Positions 58,129 through 64,000 of a stretch of DNA of 64,000 bases are shown here, one piece after another. Every line of letters starts with the position of its first letter. Position 1 is the stretch's first letter. Origin of the DNA: Mugil cephalus (Eukaryota; Chordata; Actinopteri; Mugiliformes; Mugilidae); assembly GCF_022458985.1 (NCBI RefSeq), contig NC_061781.1, positions 946,001-1,010,000 of the forward strand, read 5' to 3'. Position numbers and translations under genes: made by a program. The notes under the pieces are model-generated. The model was not told the origin of the DNA, ran no database searches, and saw only the letters and a program-made list of their open reading frames with translations.

Positions 58129-58183
58129 TTTATATACATTAGCACAAGGGAGTTGGTGCTGCTTTGTGTGTTGTCATTCAAAT
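58129..58183 (-). promoter_or_regulatory. Promoter of copy 12: octamer/Sox-like composite and TATA
   Basis: Coding strand ATTTGAATGACAAC (58183-58170), a 35-nt gap, then TATAAA (58134-58129). The gap is 10-13 nt longer than in copies 8 and 9, about one helical turn. Confidence 0.6.
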
Positions 58184-58966
58184 GAGGACTTGTGTCAGCA
58201 GACACTCTAGAGATGTCTTCCTCTCTTTTGGTTAACAGCTTCCAGCAACAGCCACAGCGTGGACAGCAGCTGGAACAGTCACTGCTGAGCTGTTTAACCT
58301 CTGACCTCATTCAGACTCTCACATTAACAGCCATTCTGGGTGATCGGATTACAAGTGACCAACTTTGAGGACACATTTGACTGATCTGGTCTCAGTCCAC
58401 ATGTGGAAGTGGTCTGGGCCACATTTGACCTTCATTCCTTGCTAGTGCGAACTCACAATGAGTCCTGAGTCACAGGGTCATCTGTGGAAGAGGAGTTTAG
58501 CGCATTCATTCGACCTCTACTAGAAATGATTACCCGAGTGATGTCTGTTCATTAGTAATTAGAGCCTTTTAAAAGATTCTGTCGTTGGAGCTGTTCACTT
58601 AGAAGAAGAAATACATCTAAACTAGAATCAACTCATGAAATTATTTTATAAAAAGAGGCTATGTGTGATTTATCACGTGGTTAATTATTCATTTGATCAT
58701 GTTGATTATTTTCTCTTTATTTCCAGTCACTATCAGAGATGTTTCTTTCTACCAGGCCTGAGTCCAATGCAGCCAATAATTGTATTAAATGTTGAAAGTT
58801 CTTGCATGAAATGTCCTTTTTATGATATTGAGTAAAACCAAAACATTTCTTCAAAGCAGAGAAAATAGTAACATCTCCATTTATTCAGTTATTTCTAATG
58901 ACAACACACTCATATGTCGCATCACACTGTTGAATTATCCAGTTGTTTTTTCGGGGGTCAAACTTG
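58184..58966. other. Spacer between copy 12 and the gammaS-like gene
   Basis: No gene or repeat recognised. Confidence 0.5.
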
Positions 58967-59970
58967 TTAAAACTCTGTGATCCTGCGGAAGGACCCAGTA
59001 GTGGCACAGATGGCCCCCCAATCACTGAACTTGCGATACTCCCCGGGCCTCAAGAAGTATTGACGGCCGTGGTAGTTGGGGTGCTCATAGAGGGTCCAGT
59101 AGCCGTCCATGACATTGCAGGAGTAGATGTCACGGCTACGGAAATGATCCTGCACTGACTCACAGTCCTCGCTGAACTCCATCATCTGGCCCTGGAAGTT
59201 GGGCCGCTCATAGATGCGCATGCGGTAGGGCCCTTCACTGGTCTGGAAGAACAAAACACAATCTGTCCTGGGGCTTTATTTGAAAGGCATGAAGCTTTCA
59301 AAAGACATGCTGAAAGAAGGGCAACAGTTGCTATACAAACACCCTAAATGAAGGGCAACAGCTGTCTTAAAATTACACTAGAAAAATGCAATAGTTGCCA
59401 TAAACACACTCTAAATAAAGGGCAATAGTTTCCACAAAAATACACTTATGTACACACTTGTTTCAGCCTGTTTTAATGGCTGAAGTAATTTTTTTTAATG
59501 TACCAATACCTGGATGACTGAGAACCATATTCATCAGCTTCACTCACTTCCTGCACAACAGAAGTCTCCTCTTTTCCTCAGGAAATCAGGACAACAGCAA
59601 CCTTGTGTACTCACGTAGGAGAAGGTGCGACAGGAGCCAATGTTGTCATTGTAGCCCATCCAGCGCTGGTAGTCTGGGTACTCTCCTCTGGTCAGGACGT
59701 ACTGGTAGCCAGTGTAGTTGGGTTTCTCATACAAGACCCAGCAGCCGCTCTCCACTTTGATTGAGTTGCATCGGCTGAAGTGGAGGTGCATGTCAGAGCA
59801 GTCAGTGTCGCACTCATAGGAGTGGCCCTGGAAGTTTCTGTCCTCATAGAATATGATCTGAGTCCAGGAGGAGGAGGAAGACGAGGTAGAGTTCTAAAGA
59901 TTATCATGGATGTCTGTGTCTGGCAAGTGCAGTCATTTTAATCATGAAACACTCTTACCTTACTACTCAT
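58967..59970 (-). CDS. crygs: GammaS-like crystallin, copy 13
   Basis: Complete gene of 176 residues. Exon 1 is 59970-59959 (four codons, MSSK, then gtaaga), exon 2 is 59857-59615 (81 codons) and exon 3 is 59242-58967 (91 codons plus TAA). Vertebrate gammaS has an N-terminal extension starting MS and the segments PEYQRWMGLND, CRAV and DWGAASPAVQSFRRIVE. Here the matching parts are [21 protein letters not shown] and [19 protein letters not shown]. Domain 1 also has [17 protein letters not shown], with tryptophan at the gammaS position. Domain 2 has [20 protein letters not shown] and [11 protein letters not shown]. Intron 2 contains a short tandem array (59310-59460). GammaS is the main gamma crystallin of the mature lens cortex in vertebrates. 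The gammaS call is likely; exact paralog unknown. Confidence 0.9.
59310..59460. repeat. Degenerate tandem repeat in intron 2 of the gammaS-like gene
   Basis: Three to four units of about 40-45 nt with cores GAAGGGCAACAGTTGC, GAAGGGCAACAGCTG and AAAGGGCAATAGTTTCC. Confidence 0.7.
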
Positions 59971-60040
59971 CCTGCAAAGAGTATTGGAGCCGATCACCTG
60001 CTGAAAATAGCGGTCTCACAAAGCAGAGGCGCAACCCCAC

Positions 60041-60046
60041 TATATA
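60041..60046 (-). promoter_or_regulatory. TATA box of the gammaS-like gene
   Basis: TATATA on the coding strand, 71 nt above the start codon. The octamer/Sox-like element of the other - strand genes is not present; a CCTTTGATTGAGG stretch lies just upstream. Confidence 0.6.
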
Positions 60047-63000
60047 AACCTCAATCAAAGGGTTAGCAGATCCTACTTCAGCTGTTCTTTCAAAGAGCAG
60101 GGATTTAACACGCTGGCACTAGCGCCAAGAGTCTTGATCCTCGGCATAGAGCAAAAAACCCTGAGTCATCAGTGCCAAAGTGCTAGCAGGCAAATTACAG
60201 AGCCGCTGTGAAATGTTTTATCCACTAATCTGTTATCAGGGAGATTAATGTGCGAATGTCGGAGGTCATCAAAACAACTTTTAAATCATTCACTGAAACT
60301 ATTGTTAGAAACGTCAGATAATTTAACAATGAAAAGACTCATCATGAAATGGTAGAAATTCTTCCTTCTTAATGAGACCAGCAGATGTGTCATATGCAGA
60401 AGTTCAGCTGGTCAGCTGAAGTTCAACAGGCAGGGCAACTAGTTGGGGTCCCGGTCAGTAAAGGGCCCATGGTGGTTCGCACACTTAAAGCTACAGAAGT
60501 GGAAATGAGCTCAGTTGCCAGTAGGGGACCTAATTAAGGGCCCCCACCTGACATACACAACAGACTTTGAACTACAGCAGTGGCAATGACCTAAGATTTC
60601 AGTGTTTTCCAGACCAACTTTCCTCCACAAAAAAAAATTGTTGGTGTGGGACGTTGGCCTGCTTAGGGAACCACGGCCACTAGGGGGCCTCCAAGCGCAA
60701 TTAACAACAGAGTTGTAGAGGCTGGCCAACTAGGGAATGGAACGTCTGAATGATCTCGCTAGGCTGATTCGTTCTGAGCTGGTCATGTGTTCCATGAGCG
60801 CCATATTAGATACATCTAATCGATATTTACCCATAGCGAAGTGGCAATAACGGAGAATAAAATTGGATTCAAAGTTAAAATATGCCACAATGCTTAGCCT
60901 ACAGCTGCAGCACAGGTTCGGGAAAGGGGGGGAGGGGACTTCGCCATTTTCCCCGTGAACTAAACCTGAGAAAATTATGGGAGCAGAAGGTTAAAAGGAA
61001 AGCTGGATAGCAATTAAATTTTCTCTACTATGTGAGGTAAATGTCAATTGCTGTTTTTTGACGAAGACTTTAGATTGGAAAAACAAAGTAATACTGTCAT
61101 CAGCGGCGTGCACAGACATTTTGGGGGGCAGGTGCTCAGTGAAAAATAAGGGCACTATATGCAGCATGTAAAACTGACGGCTGTCTTATAGCAGTGTGTC
61201 ATCTCTTTCACATACAGCTTCTACATCATGCCTTTCTTGTTCTCCGATCAGACAGCACTGATTCTGTGACTGTGCATAGACTTGGTGCTGCTATGGACTG
61301 CTTTATCTGTGTATTCTGGAGATTCATCTATCTCAACTTCTTTGCTAGAAGATGGCCTACTGCTTCCCTGCTGTAGCTGCCTAGAATAGAATAATAATAG
61401 TTTTAGTAATAGCCTATTATGGTAAATACAAGATTACTGCAAGTCTTGTAACATAGAAATAACTTGTTGGTACAAAATAATATAATTGGCTAAAATGGCT
61501 TAATGCTTAATTTAGTACAGCCAAACCACTTTGAGTAGTTAAAATAAAAATTGGACAGCTTTTCAGATATTTCAGTAAAATTAGAGGAACAGTTCAACTT
61601 CAAAATCTGAGCTTTAAAATGCCCTAAACAGTGGACATGACTCTTGACTCTGACCTTTCATCTTCATCTTCTCCTTCCTCCTTGTTATTGGTGGATGCTT
61701 TTATCCAGGAGAGCAGAGAGCTGCTCCTCTGGGCTGCCTGCTGTAGCTCCCTTTCCTTTTCCTTTCTTATTCTCTCCTTTCTAGGCATTATTCTGCAATT
61801 GGCAAATAAAAAGAGACCACAAATATGAATAAGACTGCTTGGTTATATTTCAACAAGGCACAATGCTACTTTTTCTGCAGGCAATTGGGAATTGCCTGTT
61901 TGTCATTTAGCAAATAAATGACTGCAAGTGTTAATTATGTACCCTAATGTAAACCTACACAGTATACACAATATACACTAGACATCTTAAGTAAGTATAG
62001 CGATAGATTCACATGCTGTAGGATACCAGTAACAAACTACCGGTGGTCATCATCACCTCATATCTATTATTGATTTTTGCAGGTGAGCAGTCACTTAATT
62101 TATGCCCAGCTAATAAATAATAAAATATTCAGCTGCTTTAGACAAAGGCAGACAAGGGAAACAAAAATTAAAGTCTGTCTAAGTCCAAGTCTAAAAGCCT
62201 CAACAGAGTCAGAGCTCCTAATACCGAATGTGACTTGTGTGTACCATTACACCCCTATGTTTGAGATGTTGTTTGCACAAATTGATTGCTGCAAACAGCA
62301 TGGTAATTTAAGTAAGTAAAATAAACATGTACGTTTTATATCAACTTATAAGTTATGTGAAACTTGCCCAGTAGCACTGTTACAGTACTATGGAGGTACA
62401 GAATCAGCCCAGTCAGTCCATCCTCATACGCAACTGTGGGCAATGCATGAGTTGAGGGACAGACTATCACAATACAGTATACATTTAATTTCTTTGTATA
62501 AGAAGAATGAAATACAAAGGGAAATTGATTTAGTCAAAGTACCTCATTCATATGTGTGTATGTTTTTCATCTTAGGTCCACTTCCATCCAGTCTCGCACC
62601 CTGATCCTCTATGCCCACTGTCCCTTGTACTGTACACTGTGTACACTGATGGGTAACTCCAAACTCAAATGAATGAAGAACTGCTCGAGATCTTCCATGG
62701 CACAATAAAGACTGAGTGGGTGGAGCGTTGAGGAAGAACAGAGTAACATTTAAAAAAAAAAAAGTCAAATGTGTGGATTATGGTATTATGTTTATTTTTT
62801 ACTGAAGTTTTTGCTCATAATTACATATATTTACATAGATTTCAGACCTAATTACTCAACTTGATATTTGTTTTTGAAACGATTTTTGTTACATTGTTTC
62901 AGGTAACTGTTCATTTATTTCATTATTTAAGTATTTGCTTGATAGTTTGTTTATTTTATTTAAATAAATGAAGCTTTATTGTGGTTGTGCGAGTTTTAAT

Positions 63001-64000
63001 TTAATCTTTTGCATCTAGACAGACAGAGTAAATGAATTACATTATTAGCAAAAACAAGTAATAATAGAAAAACAAAATAACCTGCTGCAGCTTGCATTTA
63101 CATCACTTGGCTACTGAATATCAAACGTGATAAGACAGCAGGAGAGCTAAGCACCAGCAGCAGCAACAGTGTCAGTGGGCATACTGTTAATACTAGTGAT
63201 GACTATGGTAAAATACATTTTCAACCCGACCAAACATAATGATGACGTGATAAAACTGAAATAAAATACCAAACCAGACCGGACATAAAGGCAGAGATGA
63301 TAACTGTGTAGAAAACTAATGAAAACTCAACCCAAACATAAACAGCGCCGATGCGGTGCGCATTTCACATTAAACACGGTGTAGCCAGCAAGCAGAAATA
63401 TGTGCTGGTGAGCTAGGACAAATAAAACGTCTTCACACAAAATGCCATTTTTTGTAAATGGTACAGCCTAATGTTATCTTTATACTGAAACTTCCTCTTC
63501 TCCTCCTCTTTTCTTTTATTTTAAATTTTTTTTCCCTAGAGGCCAAGGGTGCCTGGTGGTGCCCCTACAGCAGATGACGCCAGTTTTTTCCTTTATTCTG
63601 AAGGCATGCTGGTTTTTTACTCAGTTCATTTCATTTTTGTACTATAAAATATATGAGCTAATGTGGGTGGAATGATTTAATTTTTAGACTGTGGAAGGTG
63701 TGTGGGAAAGATTTGATGCATTTTCATTGCACTTTGAATCTGGGTTTTACGTATATTGGATTTGGTTTTATATAGTGTTCTGTGTCTCCACATTAATTGT
63801 AATACATTCTGAGCTATGCCGTATATATTGTGTAGTATACAGCGGTTCAGAGCGGTGTGAGCTTGGAGCTGAGTGGTGGAGAGTTACATTGTGGGCTCGG
63901 TGTGTGTGACGCCTGTGTTTTTTCTTTATTCTGAAGATTAAAGTCCCATAGATGCTCAACACCAGTGTGCGTCTCACTTCCCAACTACATAACACAACGC
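60047..64000. other. Repeat-rich right flank without a recognised gene
   Basis: 60420-60740 has repeat-like GC-rich words (GGGGTCCCGG, AGGGCCC, CCACTAGGGGGCC). At 61101 CAGCGGCGTGCACAGACA looks like a hAT terminal repeat, and GGTGGTGCCCCTACAGCAG near 63560 could be the far end of the same element. The rest is AT-rich, with short meaningless open frames. Confidence 0.4.

Noticed and set aside
1-64000. CRISPR arrays, bacterial-type operons or defence islands
   Set aside because: None seen. Intron structure, TATA promoters and transposon types are those of a vertebrate genome.

Overview
The window comes from a ray-finned (teleost-type) fish genome. The main evidence is a tandem cluster of gamma-crystallin genes. 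Most copies are the methionine-rich, tryptophan-poor gamma-M type known from fish lenses. Each has the gamma-crystallin layout: a tiny first exon (M..GK), one exon for the N-terminal Greek-key domain and one for the C-terminal domain, all with phase-0 introns. The transposon content (Tx1, L1 and L2-like LINEs, Tc1, Harbinger, hAT, gypsy) is also typical of fish.

Layout. From 1 to 36 kb, seven gamma-M genes lie on the + strand: 67-678 (5' partial), 3380-4081, 7760-8465, 24431-25160, 27093-27831, 32329-33142 and 34999-35807. They are separated by repeat-filled spacers. From 36 to 48.5 kb there is no host gene. This stretch holds a retroviral pol fossil, a nearly full-length Tx1-clade LINE carrying a hAT insertion, an L1 fragment split by a solo LTR, and a second solo LTR. 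From 48.5 to 60 kb the - strand carries one more methionine-rich gamma-M gene (48542-49293), three less methionine-rich gamma-M-type genes (51077-51809, 54481-55781, 56825-58072), a decayed copy (53197-53795) and a gammaS-like gene (58967-59970). The two gene groups therefore converge on the repeat-rich middle. From 60 to 64 kb I see only repeats and AT-rich sequence.

The intact genes all encode soluble lens structural proteins of about 174-184 residues. Their promoters look coordinated. Six + strand genes share a MAF-type site 54-62 nt upstream of TATA, and five of these also have a Sox-type AACAAT site. Five - strand copies instead carry an octamer-like plus Sox-like composite next to TATA. 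Shared intron blocks and mosaic exons suggest recent duplication and gene conversion.

The 12.3-23.0 kb interval looks like one Harbinger DNA transposon opened by later insertions: a gypsy fossil and a block of L1 sequence flanked by a 14-bp direct repeat. No unknown enzymatic or defence system was found. The most unusual points are the paralog-specific N-terminal arms encoded by exon 1, the octamer/Sox-like promoter element, a 47-bp-arm palindrome at 9.9-10.05 kb, and a Tx1 LINE starting directly at a (TC)n tract.
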